The notes beneath the pieces were generated by a model that saw only the letters and a list, made by a program, of their open reading frames with translations, was not told the DNA's origin and did not search any database. Source: Peptococcaceae bacterium BRH_c8a (lineage in GTDB: Bacteria; Bacillota; Desulfotomaculia; Desulfotomaculales; Desulfallaceae). Taken from it: a DNA stretch of 64,000 nt. The translations under genes and the position numbers were made by a program. The DNA is taken from the NCBI GenBank assembly GCA_000961575.1, contig LADP01000005.1, positions 62,001 through 126,000 on the forward strand, read 5' to 3'. Positions 27,083-36,515 of this stretch are shown one piece after another. How positions within the stretch are numbered: position 1 is the stretch's first letter; each line of letters begins with the position of its first letter.

Positions 27083-27335
27083 GGTTTCCCAATACCCCCT
27101 TTCTTAATAGTTTCGCGAATGACTATTATGAAGGATTGTATGAATATTGGTACTTATTAGAACTATTGATAATGATACTATAAAACAGATTGAATATTAA
27201 GAAAATTCAGTCTAATAGTCACATTGAATTCCTTTCCTGTTGTATTGCTCACTAAACGGTTTTTAAATAATGGTTATAGTAACCAAACCGCTTCCTTAGC
27301 ATATATTCCGCTGGGAGTGGTTTGCGAATTATGTT

Positions 27336-28778
27336 TCATGCCCGCCAAAACCGGACGCTTAATACCACCAGCACAGTGTAGATTTCCAGGCGGCCAACCA
27401 GCATGCAGAGGGATAGCAGCAGTTTCCCGGCCACGGGAATAAAGTCATAATTGTAAGCTGGACCCACCGCTCCGAAGGCGGGTCCTACGTTGCCCAGCGT
27501 GGCAACCACGGCTGCTATAGCGCTAAACAAATCTACACCCATGGAGGCGATGATAAGAATGGAAACAAGAAGCAGGGCAAAGTAAATAAAAAAGAAAGAT
27601 TGTACGCTTTCTACCAGTTCCTCGGGAATTACTTCCCGGCCCAGTCGTACAGGAATTACTGCCTTTGGGTGAATTAGTTTGGCAATCTGGCGGGAAGCAG
27701 TTTTAAACAGTATTAAGTAGCGAACGTTTTTAATACCGCCGCTGGTGGAACCGGCGCAACCGCCGATGAACATGAGCACAAACAAAATACCCTGACTTAA
27801 TAATGGCCAATGGTTGAAATCGGTGGTGGTAAAACCTGTAGTGGTTATGATGGAGACCACCTGAAAGGAAGACATGCGAAACGCTTCTTCAAGCCCGTAT
27901 CCATTGTAAGCTATTAAGTTAGCCCCGACCAGAATACAGGCCAACACAACTAAAGAAAGGTATAGGCGTGTTTCCGGATCCCTCCACATAGGGCGAAAAT
28001 TTCCTTGCAGGGCGTGGAAATGCAGTGCGAAGTTCATACCGCAAATGAGCATAAAAAAGATGATAATATAGTGTACCGCGGGATTGGCAAATGCGCCTAT
28101 GCTGGCATTATAGTTAGAATACCCACCGGTGGCCACAGTAGAAAAAGTTTGGATGAAGGAGTCGAACCATGAAAGCCCGGCTATTTTAAGCGCTACTATT
28201 TCCAGGACGGTAAATATAATATAAAGCTTGTACAACTCGCGGGCGGTTTGGGTTACCCGGGGCAGTACTTTACTTTTAGCCGGCCCGGGTATCTCGGCCC
28301 GAAACAATTTCATGCCGGCTAATTTTAGTGACGGAATTAAGGCTAGGGTGAGGACTATTACCCCCATGCCACCCAACCATTGGGTGAGGCTACGCCAAAA
28401 TAATATACTTTGGGGTAATTTTTCAATATCACTTAGTATTGTTGCCCCGGTGGTAGTAAACCCCGACATGGTTTCAAAAAAAGCGTTGACAAAGCTGGGG
28501 ATGGCTCCGGACAGTAGAAAGGGCAGGGAACCGAACATGGCCATGAACAACCAACTGGCAGTGGCAATAACAAAACCTTCTCGGTAACCTACAACGTTGG
28601 AGTGCACCTTGATGCGGCCCAGGGCGGCGCCAATTAAGCCGATGACAGATATAGAAATAACAAATGCCCGCATAGCGTCCTCGCGTAGGAAGATGGCGAT
28701 ACCCAGGGAAGGCAGCATGGCAACCGCTTCACATAGTAACACAAGGCCCAGGGTGCGTAAAATTAGTGCTTTATTCAA
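27336..28778 (-). CDS. trkH: TrkH potassium uptake channel subunit
   Basis: Membrane subunit of the Trk K+ uptake system, with four pore-loop repeats: MSGFTTTGATIL, STVATGGYS, TTTGFTTTD and ATLGNVGPAFG, each bearing the selectivity glycine. The frame opens at ATG 28802, but TTG 28778 overlaps the trkA stop (TTGA) and lies 9 nt after a GGAGG SD, so it is preferred, giving 480 aa. It is translationally coupled to trkA. Confidence 0.95.
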   Translation of the reverse strand: MNKALILRTLGLVLLCEAVAMLPSLGIAIFLREDAMRAFVISISVIGLIGAALGRIKVHSNVVGYREGFVIATASWLFMAMFGSLPFLLSGAIPSFVNAFFETMSGFTTTGATILSDIEKLPQSILFWRSLTQWLGGMGVIVLTLALIPSLKLAGMKLFRAEIPGPAKSKVLPRVTQTARELYKLYIIFTVLEIVALKIAGLSWFDSFIQTFSTVATGGYSNYNASIGAFANPAVHYIIIFFMLICGMNFALHFHALQGNFRPMWRDPETRLYLSLVVLACILVGANLIAYNGYGLEEAFRMSSFQVVSIITTTGFTTTDFNHWPLLSQGILFVLMFIGGCAGSTSGGIKNVRYLILFKTASRQIAKLIHPKAVIPVRLGREVIPEELVESVQSFFFIYFALLLVSILIIASMGVDLFSAIAAVVATLGNVGPAFGAVGPAYNYDFIPVAGKLLLSLCMLVGRLEIYTVLVVLSVRFWRA

Positions 28779-30127
28779 GCTGTTAGGCCTCCAAGACCAC
28801 ATAGGGTTTCGATGATGTGCACGTTGTGACCCAGGGCAAAAATCACCAGCCGATCGTTATCGTTGATGATATCGTTACCGCGGGGAATGATGGTTTTGTT
28901 GCCTCGTTGAATTGCTCCGATGATAGTACCGGCGGGCAGTCCGGACTTGTACAACGGCCTGCCCACAATTTTGCTGCCGGGCTGTACAACCAGTTCAATT
29001 ACTTCGGCTTTTTCATTAAGCAGCAGGAACAGGGATAGCACCCGACCGCCCTTAATAAAACGAAGTATCTCGCCTGCCGTAATCAGACGCGGGCTGATGG
29101 CGGCGTCGACCCCCAACTGTTCGACCAGCGGAGCGTAACCGGGGCGGCTGATTTTGGCAATCACCCGTTTGGCGCCCATTTGCTTGGCCAAAAGTGCCAG
29201 CAGCAGGTTTTCTTCGTCCAGGCCGGTGGTAGTGACGAATCCGTCTATATCGGCGACTCCCTCACGCCGAAGCACCTCCAGGTCGGAACCGTCGGTACAC
29301 AGCACTAAGGCCTCGGGTAGCTTTTCAGCCAGTTCCCGACACCGATCCTTGTTGCGTTCAATTATTTTGACCCGCATACCCTGCACACACAGTTTTTCAG
29401 CCAGATAAAAACCGATCCGACCTCCGCCCAGGATCATTACACTGTGTACCTTTTGCCTTTTCTTTTTTACTTTTGAGCAGACTTTGCTAATCGCATCAGA
29501 GTGCCCCAGCAGATAAATAACATCACCGGTTATAACCGTATCCTGGCCGCCGGGGATCAACATTTCGCCGTTTCGAGATATGGCCACAATCAGCATCGAG
29601 CGGGGCAAATCCATTTCCATTAGTTTTTTATTTACAAATAAAGTCATTGACTCATTAACTGATATATCTGCCAGTTGAACCCTGCCCCGGGCAAAAGGTT
29701 CCATGTGTACCGGTAGGGCCATAGTCAGCAGGCGGTTAATTTCAATGGCTGCAGAATAGTCGGGATTAATAATCATGTCAATGCCTAGATCTTCCTTACT
29801 AATTACCAGGTTGTTGGAATAATCCGGATCCCGAACCCTGGCGATGGTTCTGGGGATACCGATGCGCTTGGCCGTCATGGAGGCAATCATGTTTACTTCG
29901 TCACTGTTGGTGACAGCAATTAAAAGGTCGCTCTCCCGAACCACCGAAGAATTCAGCGTCTTGGCTGCTGAACCGCTCCCTCTGATACACAGGCAGTCAA
30001 AGTCCTCTTCTATTTTCTCCAACCGGGCATTGTCTTTATCGATCATTACCAGGTCATGGCCTTCGGCTAACAAACGGGTGGCTATCTCTTTACCCACCTT
30101 GCCGGCTCCGATAACGATGACTTTCAA
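28775..30127 (-). CDS. trkA: TrkA potassium uptake regulator
   Basis: 450-aa cytoplasmic NAD(H)/nucleotide-binding gate of TrkH. Two tandem RCK units are visible: VIVIGAGKVGKEIA at the start and MILGGGRIGFYLAEKL around residue 230, each followed by a TrkA_C domain (…AGTIIGAIQRGNKTIIPRG). TTG 30127 follows GAGGTG at 7 nt. First gene of the trkAH operon. Confidence 0.95.
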   Translation of the reverse strand: MKVIVIGAGKVGKEIATRLLAEGHDLVMIDKDNARLEKIEEDFDCLCIRGSGSAAKTLNSSVVRESDLLIAVTNSDEVNMIASMTAKRIGIPRTIARVRDPDYSNNLVISKEDLGIDMIINPDYSAAIEINRLLTMALPVHMEPFARGRVQLADISVNESMTLFVNKKLMEMDLPRSMLIVAISRNGEMLIPGGQDTVITGDVIYLLGHSDAISKVCSKVKKKRQKVHSVMILGGGRIGFYLAEKLCVQGMRVKIIERNKDRCRELAEKLPEALVLCTDGSDLEVLRREGVADIDGFVTTTGLDEENLLLALLAKQMGAKRVIAKISRPGYAPLVEQLGVDAAISPRLITAGEILRFIKGGRVLSLFLLLNEKAEVIELVVQPGSKIVGRPLYKSGLPAGTIIGAIQRGNKTIIPRGNDIINDNDRLVIFALGHNVHIIETLCGLGGLTA

Positions 30128-30302
30128 TTTAATTCACCTCTTAGGAATACTGCAGGTATTTTTGCCATCAATATTTAATTAGTACAGAGCATGAAAACAG
30201 TATAGTGCATGCGTACTCTTTTTTCAATCTGCTTTTAACACCGATCCTGGACGGTACCGGGAGTAAGAGAATGAATTGTAAATAGCTCCGGGGGTGTGTA
30301 AA

Positions 30303-30668
30303 GTGAACGATATTTGGTATCTGGGTGATGGCGTATGGGTGGTTTATACCGAGGATATGCAGACTGCCATGGATTTTGCGTCCATACCGGAGATAAAGCA
30401 CGTGACTACATATTACAATACCCTGGGAAAAAGAAAGGCGATGCAGTTCAGGTTTTTTCAGGGTTCTGATTTGCTCCCGGGGCGCTGTCTGCTGCACTAC
30501 GCCTGTCGATCCTTGGGATTGGATTTTAACCGGGCGTTGAATCTTCTTCTGGCTGAACCGGGTGTTCCTTACGGGATAGCCTACGGCGGTTATAGCTACC
30601 AGCCTGATATGTTTAATCTTTACGATGATTTTGAACCAAAACGAAAAAAAAGAAAAAAAAAGAAATAA
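30303..30668 (+). CDS. Hypothetical protein with lysine-rich tail
   Basis: GTG 30303 lies after a GGGGGTG SD at 6 nt and gives 121 aa. The first half is a compact soluble domain (DIWYLGDGVWVVYTED), the middle has aromatic repeats (YGGYSYQPDMFNLYDD) and the end is KRKKRKKKK. I know no family. The basic tail might bind RNA or membranes. Confidence 0.6.
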   Translation: MNDIWYLGDGVWVVYTEDMQTAMDFASIPEIKHVTTYYNTLGKRKAMQFRFFQGSDLLPGRCLLHYACRSLGLDFNRALNLLLAEPGVPYGIAYGGYSYQPDMFNLYDDFEPKRKKRKKKK

Positions 30669-30678
30669 CTACTAAGGA

Positions 30679-30751
30679 GTCAGAAGTTAGAATGAAGAAA
30701 CGTTTATCGTCTTTAATTATTCTGAATTCTGACTACTAACTACTACATTCC
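30679..30751. repeat. AGTCAGTAGTCAG-type intergenic repeat
   Basis: GTCAGAAGTTAGAATGAAG on the left and an inverted TTCTGAATTCTGACTAC on the right enclose a short AT-rich middle. Related copies lie at 36935, 46699 and 47574. Confidence 0.55.
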
Positions 30752-30791
30752 TGAATAATAACTATAAACTCCTAAAAGGTTAGGTGAAGAT

Positions 30792-31376
30792 GTGCTGTTT
30801 GGTTTTGTGGGTGAGGAAATCAAGAAAATTAAATATTATTACCGGGAAACCTTAACTTGTCTGGGTATTTTTGTGGTTGCCGCTTACGCCGGTTATATTG
30901 CAGCGGTGCTTTTAGGTGCAGGGCAGGCCGAGCATTATTTAGACATGGTTAAAAACATGGTGGTTGGCGAGGAAATGCCAGAGAACATTTTTTTGTTTAT
31001 TCTGGTCCGCAACTCCGTGGTTAGTTTGCTGGTTCTAATGGTGGGAATTTTTACTTACAGTATCTGGCCGGTAATGGTGCTGCTCTTTAACGGCGCTGTA
31101 AGCGGTTTCTTTGTCAAAATGCAGTCCTTTCTTTTTAACCGGTTTAGTTTTGAGATATGGGTTTTCGGGCTTTTGCCTCATGGTATTTTGGAATTGGGGG
31201 CCCTGTTTCTGGCCGCCGGTGCATCCTTTTATTTTCGCCGATTGCGAAAAACCGGGCATTTTAACTGGGCGGGTGTTATACGAACCTACCTGGTGGTAGT
31301 ACTTCCCCTGTTAGTGGTGGCGGCACTGATTGAAACTTTTATAACTCCGATTATAATTTACCGCTTTTTGGCTTGA
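30792..31376 (+). CDS. SpoIIM-like (DUF95) membrane protein
   Basis: 194 aa with about five helices. FGLLPHGILELGALFLAAGASF is the strong signature of the SpoIIM/DUF95 family. In SpoIIM the protein joins the DMP complex for peptidoglycan hydrolysis during engulfment; this shorter member may be a general paralog. GTG 30792 follows AGGTGA at 4 nt. Confidence 0.85.
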   Translation: MLFGFVGEEIKKIKYYYRETLTCLGIFVVAAYAGYIAAVLLGAGQAEHYLDMVKNMVVGEEMPENIFLFILVRNSVVSLLVLMVGIFTYSIWPVMVLLFNGAVSGFFVKMQSFLFNRFSFEIWVFGLLPHGILELGALFLAAGASFYFRRLRKTGHFNWAGVIRTYLVVVLPLLVVAALIETFITPIIIYRFLA

Positions 31377-31474
31377 TCGGTAATTTGCATCATTTTAAAG
31401 GATTTTCACCACCGGAAAACTAATATATTTATTAGCCGGGAAGAAGGGGATGCCCCGGGTTTGGAGGGGAATGG

Positions 31475-32374
31475 ATGATTCTTGTTACCGGTGGTACCGG
31501 CTTGGTGGGACGGCACCTAGTGCGTGCACTACTGGCCAAGGGGCATGATGTACGGTGTCTGGTTCGCTCAACAGACAAGGCCGGGCAGGTGTTACCTCCC
31601 GAGGTTGAACTGGTTCGTGGGGACATTAACGACCGCACAGCTGTTGACAAGGCCTGCAGGGGTATTGACAAGGTATTCCACCTGGTGGCTGTAATCAGGG
31701 AAAATGGTGCCAATACCTTTGAGCATATTAATGTTGAGGGCACGCTGAACTTGGTTGTTGCTGCTGGTCAGGCAGGCGTGAAACATTTTGTACACCTGAG
31801 CGCCCTTGGGGTCAGCGATAATCCGAAGTTCAAATACGCCTACTCCAAGTGGCGTGGTGAAGAAACGGTGCAGCAAAGCGGACTAACCTGGACCATTATT
31901 CGTCCATCAGTCATTTACGGGGATGGGTTCGGTTTTTTTGACCGGTTGGCTCAGTCTTTACGTTTCACGCCCCGCCCGTTTATACCTGTACCGGGTAAAG
32001 GTAACGCCCTTTTTCAGCCTATTTCAGCGGAGGATGTGGCCCGTTGCCTGATCAAACTAATTGAGAACCCGTCCATGATCGGTAAAATTGTTGAAATCGG
32101 CGGCCCGGAACACCTCAGTTATGTGCAGATGCTGGATCTACTGCTGGAACGCCTGGATGAAAAACGTTACAAGATTTATGTACCAATGTTTTTAATGCGT
32201 CTGACGGTACCGCTTATGGGCAGCCTGATGAAGGATCCGCCAGTCACTACAGTGGAATTGAAACAAATGGAATTGGATAATATAACCGATCCACAGGCGG
32301 TGGAAAAGATGTTTGGTTTTAAGCCCAGGGCGTTGCGTAACGGTCTGCGTTACCTAGAACCACCCGCCAGTTAA
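31475..32374 (+). CDS. Atypical SDR / NDUFA9-like NAD(P)-binding protein
   Basis: 299 aa. N-terminal Rossmann motif ILVTGGTGLVGRHLVRALL, then HLSALGV and YAYSKWRGEE (Tyr/Lys pair) and IIRPSVIYGDGFGFFDRL. This fits atypical SDRs of the complex-I NDUFA9-like group, which bind NAD(P) and act on nucleotide-sugar or quinone-related substrates. GGAGGGG SD precedes ATG 31475. A 33-bp-arm palindrome starts at the base after its stop. Confidence 0.88.
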   Translation: MILVTGGTGLVGRHLVRALLAKGHDVRCLVRSTDKAGQVLPPEVELVRGDINDRTAVDKACRGIDKVFHLVAVIRENGANTFEHINVEGTLNLVVAAGQAGVKHFVHLSALGVSDNPKFKYAYSKWRGEETVQQSGLTWTIIRPSVIYGDGFGFFDRLAQSLRFTPRPFIPVPGKGNALFQPISAEDVARCLIKLIENPSMIGKIVEIGGPEHLSYVQMLDLLLERLDEKRYKIYVPMFLMRLTVPLMGSLMKDPPVTTVELKQMELDNITDPQAVEKMFGFKPRALRNGLRYLEPPAS

Positions 32375-32441
32375 GGGGTCAGGCCCTGCATAACTGCATA
32401 GAAGCAATTTGCTTCTATGCAGTTATGCAGGGCCTGACCCC
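32375..32441. repeat. Perfect palindrome, 33-bp arms
   Basis: Arms 32375-32407 and 32409-32441 are fully complementary about a single central base. The outer ~25 bp read GGGGTCAGGCCCTGCATAAC and onward, the same as the copy at 48326 apart from one base, while the tip differs. It sits exactly between two convergent stop codons (32374 and 32453). Confidence 0.95.
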
Positions 32442-32452
32442 ACGCAAACCCC

Positions 32453-33721
32453 TTATTCTTTAATCCATTGATAGCCCTGGCTGTCCCAGGATGAGAAGTT
32501 ATTGAAATAAACGTTTCCAGTACATACCCCGTAGGTAGGATCCACCGACACGGTTACTCCGCCAATATTCAATTCCACCCAGGTGTGTGGGCCGCTGTCA
32601 CCCGGGTTAACCCCTTGGCCCTTGATTGTTTGGGCACTTAAGCTGGCTGCTTTGGCCAGGGTGGCGTAATAACGCACCAGCCCTTCGTCGGTACTCTTAC
32701 CAGTCTGCATTAACCCGGCAATGTCTGCTACCGCGTATTGCTCCAGCCCTTCGCGGGTGTCCCAGTCGTAATTAAAAACATGTATCATCAAGTTGTAAAT
32801 CATTCTGGCCCGCTGTAGCGGGTCATCGTATTTGTTTTGGTAAAAGACGCCTGCCTGGTTCAGCCTGTCCGCAGCATTGGCAGAAGTTAGCTGTACAGTG
32901 CGAGGGCGGTATACTTTCCCGGCCGGTTCAAGCAGGTACTTGTCGGCATCTGAAAAATCGGTATTGAAGACCCGGGTGACTATGGCTACGGTTTCCGCCC
33001 TGGTTACTTCACGATCCAGCCCGACGGTGCCGTCGGTATACCCTTTAAGGATACCTGCGCCAGCCAGCAGTGCCACGGGGTTCAGGTCGGTAAGAAAGTA
33101 ACCGGCATTATTAAAGAAATCTTCCTTGCCCGGGTCTTCGGGTAGGTAAGCGGTGGATTTGCGGTACCGTTCCGGCAGCCCGGTATACTCTTTAAACTTG
33201 ACGGCTTGTCGCCAGGCATTCTCATCCGGCATAGGAAGCTCAATGAACAGTCTGTTGTTTTCCTGTTTAAAATGGCCGCGTTCCACCAGAGAAGCCGCTA
33301 ACGCCAGCCAGGCCACCTCGTAACGGGTAGCCGGCGCATCGGGCTTGAAATGCCCGTCAGTATAACCAGGCAGGTAATTTGCTGCAGTGCTTAGGTACTC
33401 TTGACCCCAGCCCGAGTGGATGTCCGGATAGTCCGGGACGCCGCTGCCGCTTTCAGACAGTTTGGCACCGGCCGGGAATAGGGACAAGGCTATTTTGGCC
33501 AGTTCACGCCGGGAGATGTTTTGGGTGGGATTGAAGTTACCGTCTGGATAGCCGCCAATAACTCCCTTTCCAGCCAAGAAGAGAATATCGGCTTCGGCCC
33601 AGTGTCCTTTAATGTCCGGAAATTCCCCGGGCTGGGCGGCCGGAGAGACCGGAGGAAGCAGCGTTAACATGAATAAGATGATTACCACTGTGAAGACCAA
33701 CCTTTTGCCAACTGTGAACAT
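32453..33721 (-). CDS. SLH-domain protein with transglutaminase-like domain lacking Cys
   Basis: Exported: an N-terminal signal (LVFTVVIILFMLTLLPPVSPA). Three SLH repeats follow (FPDIKGHWAEADILFLAGKG, YPDIHSGWGQEYLSTAANY, LLAGAGILKGYTDGT), which anchor proteins to secondary cell-wall polymer. The C-terminus is transglutaminase-like, with HTWVELN and VDPTYG for the His and Asp of the triad. The segment GLVRYYATLAKAA aligns to the family GVCxDYAxL, so the catalytic Cys is Val. Probably catalytically dead and binding only. 422 aa. Confidence 0.85.
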   Translation of the reverse strand: MFTVGKRLVFTVVIILFMLTLLPPVSPAAQPGEFPDIKGHWAEADILFLAGKGVIGGYPDGNFNPTQNISRRELAKIALSLFPAGAKLSESGSGVPDYPDIHSGWGQEYLSTAANYLPGYTDGHFKPDAPATRYEVAWLALAASLVERGHFKQENNRLFIELPMPDENAWRQAVKFKEYTGLPERYRKSTAYLPEDPGKEDFFNNAGYFLTDLNPVALLAGAGILKGYTDGTVGLDREVTRAETVAIVTRVFNTDFSDADKYLLEPAGKVYRPRTVQLTSANAADRLNQAGVFYQNKYDDPLQRARMIYNLMIHVFNYDWDTREGLEQYAVADIAGLMQTGKSTDEGLVRYYATLAKAASLSAQTIKGQGVNPGDSGPHTWVELNIGGVTVSVDPTYGVCTGNVYFNNFSSWDSQGYQWIKE

Positions 33722-33740
33722 GATGTCGCTCCTTTTCTGT

Positions 33741-33928
33741 CATAAGTTGGGGACATTCCTTGACCCAAAGCCTTGACCTATAAGCTGAGGTGTGTCCCCC
33801 TTCATAAGTTGGGGACATTCCTTGACCCTAAAGCCTAGGCCTGTAAGCTAAGGTGTGTCCCCCTTCATAAGTTGGGGACATTCCTTGACCCCAAAGCTAT
33901 GGCCCATAAGCTAAGGTGTGTCCCCTTT
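33741..33928. repeat. Three tandem ~63-bp palindromic units
   Basis: Near-identical units start at 33741, 33803 and 33866, each beginning CATAAGTTGGGGACATTCCT and ending AAGGTGTGTCCCC. GGGGACA and TGTCCCC pair within each unit. A fourth decayed fragment (CATAAATTGAGGACATTCCT) is near 34710-34730. Confidence 0.9.
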
Positions 33929-33931
33929 CCT

Positions 33932-34702
33932 TTAAACTGTGATATATCTCTTCAGCCAAGCAAAACAAGCATCCCACACCTGCCTGTGATGCTGCGAAAA
34001 CTGGTGGTCGGCCCCGGAAATGTACAGAATTTCTTTGGGTTCTTTAGCACCGTTAAAAATTAGCCCGGCGTCAGCGGGATTCACCACATCGTCCTTTTCA
34101 CCCTGGATAACCAGCAGCGGGCGCGGTGAGATCCTGCCGGCCAGCGCAGGGATATCAAAACGATCCAGATTATCAAAAAAAGCTTTGCGAAGGTAAGCAA
34201 TACCCTCTTCACCGGCCAGGACGAAAAGATCTCCTTCATCGTCCACCGGACCCTCGGCAAATTCAGTAAACAACTCCATCAATCGGGCTGGTGCTGCCCA
34301 GGTGCAAACACCTGCTACCCGGGAATCGACAGCGCCGTGACATATTACCGTAGTGCCGCCAAAACTGCGTCCCATAGTAAACACAGGCCCCATGCCGGTT
34401 CCAACGCACCAGTCTACAGCGCTTCTCAGGTCGTCAACCTGGCCAGAGAGAGTTATATTTTCAAACAGGCCCTCGCTGTCACCATTGCCGCTAAAGTCGA
34501 ACAGCAGGGTGTTATAACCGCGGTCACCCAATTCTTCGCCCATGGTTTTGGCACTGCCCTCGCCTTCCTTGCTGCCCGTGAACCCGTGGCAAACTATTAC
34601 TACCGGTCCACTATGTCCAACTGGGGAATACAACAGGCCGGCCAGGGTCAGTCCCCGGCTGTTCTTAAACTGCATCTCCTGCCAACCCTTATTTAGGAAC
34701 AC
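33932..34702 (-). CDS. Alpha/beta hydrolase
   Basis: 256 aa. The oxyanion motif CHGFTGSK, nucleophile elbow GRSFGG, an acid region QGEKDDVVNP and the catalytic-His region SGADHQF form a typical serine hydrolase. The best start is GTG 34702, 7 nt after GGAGGT; the frame extends to 34741 through a repeat remnant and that N-terminus is probably not coding. An esterase or peptidase of unknown substrate. Confidence 0.88.
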   Translation of the reverse strand: MFLNKGWQEMQFKNSRGLTLAGLLYSPVGHSGPVVIVCHGFTGSKEGEGSAKTMGEELGDRGYNTLLFDFSGNGDSEGLFENITLSGQVDDLRSAVDWCVGTGMGPVFTMGRSFGGTTVICHGAVDSRVAGVCTWAAPARLMELFTEFAEGPVDDEGDLFVLAGEEGIAYLRKAFFDNLDRFDIPALAGRISPRPLLVIQGEKDDVVNPADAGLIFNGAKEPKEILYISGADHQFSQHHRQVWDACFAWLKRYITV

Positions 34703-34750
34703 GACATACACCTCCATAAATTGAGGACATTCCTCTACCATAGAACACGA

Positions 34751-35464
34751 CTAAAGCGTAATTTGGCGCCACTGTTTACCAGTTCTAACCTGGTATTCTT
34801 TGATGAGAAAAGCAGCGGCATAACCGCCGACTGCGGCAATGTCTTCGGTATGCAGATAACGATTGGCACTTGAATCAAAAAGTATATTGGCAGAACCCGG
34901 CAGTTCCTCGTCCGGGATCCATAGTTTTATATGCACAGGAAAGCGGGGTAAAGCTTGGAACACAGCAGATATGTCTGCATCGCCCCGGTCTGTCCCCCCC
35001 AACTTTGTAATGGCACTGCCTACAATAGCGGGTGATTTACCGGCAATCCATTTGCCAAGGGGGTAAATGCTTTCCCTTTGAAAAGCGTTAAAGAACACCA
35101 TCCCGTCTTCAAGCTCTCGATATGATATTTCCTGTCCCAAGAGCGGTGTTCCGTCTGCCCGCCCAAGATAGTTAAGTATTACCAACCGCCAACCCATAAT
35201 GGGCAGCAGGGTCGTCCCCCGAAAGGTAACGCAACCGTCGGGGTAAGACACTGATATCTCCCGGCCGAAACTGTTAACAGTAAACATTCCGGTTGCGGGA
35301 TTATAGTCAGAACCGCTTCGGGCGGCCATTTTCAGCGGATCCAGACTGCTAAAAAGTTTTAGCGATTTATCGAAGGCGCTTTTATAGTGGCCAATTTTCG
35401 CTTTACCGATCATGTAGGCTTGAGGTTCATTCACCAGTGTAAAACGCCCCTCTCTTGATATCAC
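34751..35464 (-). CDS. DUF3786 domain protein
   Basis: 237 aa with LLPIMGWRLVILNYLGRADGTPLLGQEISYREL, FFNAFQRESIYPLGKWI and FPVHIKLWIPDEELPGSANILFDSSANRYLHTEDI, matching DUF3786, a family found mainly in anaerobes and often near corrinoid or one-carbon proteins. No such partners are adjacent. The first possible GTG is 35464; GTG 35434 is an alternative. It overlaps the TPR gene upstream by 38 nt at most. Confidence 0.85.
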   Translation of the reverse strand: MISREGRFTLVNEPQAYMIGKAKIGHYKSAFDKSLKLFSSLDPLKMAARSGSDYNPATGMFTVNSFGREISVSYPDGCVTFRGTTLLPIMGWRLVILNYLGRADGTPLLGQEISYRELEDGMVFFNAFQRESIYPLGKWIAGKSPAIVGSAITKLGGTDRGDADISAVFQALPRFPVHIKLWIPDEELPGSANILFDSSANRYLHTEDIAAVGGYAAAFLIKEYQVRTGKQWRQITL

Positions 35465-36179
35465 TTATTATCGACTGGGTATCTAGGTGATCTTCGGGAT
35501 CCAGTGCAAGAAGTTGTTCCAATAATCGGGCTGTGTCGGAGACATGGCCTCGCCGCAGTTTAACCAGGGCCAGCCCGTGCACAGTCTGCAGGAAGGGTCG
35601 GTTGTTGACCCAATTCCAGGGCAACCGATCCTTAAATCCCGGGGGCAGCACCGACTGGCCGGTTTCATAGGCCCGCATGTAAAATTTTTCGGCACCTGTC
35701 AGATCGCCCCTGTCAGACTCAATGAGTGCTAAATTATTTAAGGCGTCGATAAAATACGGGCATTTTTTAACGATGCTGCTAAAGAGGCGCCCAGCCTTGT
35801 TAAGTTCCCCGGTCTGCATGTAACTGCAAGCCGAGCGTAACTCATCCGTTAAATTAAGCATTTCTCCCGGCCAGGCAAATTCCCACTCGTTGCGCCCTCT
35901 TTTTTCTAACCTGATCGGGTAGGGGTGCGGTATCTTTTTTCTACGCGGCCATGTTCTGCGTTTGGGAGAATGGGATAGTGGAGGTTCCTGCAACGAGCGG
36001 AACCATTGTTCATACTGCTCCCAGGCTGCACGCAAGCATTCTTCGTACCAGTTCATTTGTCTGGACTGGTATGAGCGCAGCAGCAGTTCATAAAGTTCTC
36101 GGGCTTCGCGTTCGCCACGTGCTTGTCCGGTTACCCAAAACATATCGGCTAATACCTGCTTGACCACGTTTTTTTCCAT
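35427..36179 (-). CDS. TPR-containing protein
   Basis: 250 aa. Two to three tetratricopeptide repeats lie in the second half (AGRLFSSIVKKCPYFIDALNNLA, GDLTGAEKFYMRAYETG, GHVSDTARLLEQLLALDPED). The N-terminal part is helical and Trp/Tyr-rich, with a basic middle (KRRTWPRRKKIP). ATG 36179 is used. TPRs mediate protein contacts; the partner could be the coupled DUF3786 protein. Confidence 0.8.
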   Translation of the reverse strand: MEKNVVKQVLADMFWVTGQARGEREARELYELLLRSYQSRQMNWYEECLRAAWEQYEQWFRSLQEPPLSHSPKRRTWPRRKKIPHPYPIRLEKRGRNEWEFAWPGEMLNLTDELRSACSYMQTGELNKAGRLFSSIVKKCPYFIDALNNLALIESDRGDLTGAEKFYMRAYETGQSVLPPGFKDRLPWNWVNNRPFLQTVHGLALVKLRRGHVSDTARLLEQLLALDPEDHLDTQSIISDIKRGAFYTGE

Positions 36180-36203
36180 AAGCCCACATCCCCGGTAGAC
36201 CAA

Positions 36204-36515
36204 TCTCGGTCAATACGGTTCCTGCTTTTGGTTATATGTTACAATCATCCTGGGTGTCGGGATAGCATCATGATCCTCTATTAGGTATATTATTTTCTTT
36301 TTTATCCCTGCTTTTTCCTGCCATTCCACTGGTTTAAATACATTCCCCACGTTCTTAAAAGAAGGCTTGCATTTTGCTTAGCGGTTTAGCTGGTGGTTTT
36401 ATCGCACCTGCAGGTATAACTAGTTTGTTGTCGAATGCTAAGTGTGTTATCTACACTCTGGAACGTATTTAAGTTAGTGTGTAAACACTTTTAACTTTCT
36501 GCAAGGAGTTACGAC
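36204..36515. other. Divergent intergenic region
   Basis: About 310 nt between the TPR gene and the gate-domain pair. I see no gene. Close to the gate-domain start, an imperfect inverted repeat AAGTTAGTGTG...ACACTTTTAACTT could be an operator. Confidence 0.35.

Noticed and set aside
26881-27183. 100-codon plus-strand frame
   Set aside because: It runs through the nested inverted repeat and lacks an SD and any protein similarity.
27224-27442. 72-codon plus-strand frame at the trkH end
   Set aside because: Mostly antisense to trkH, with no SD.
33741-33928. CRISPR array
   Set aside because: The repeats are directly abutting palindromes without unique spacers, and no cas genes are present.
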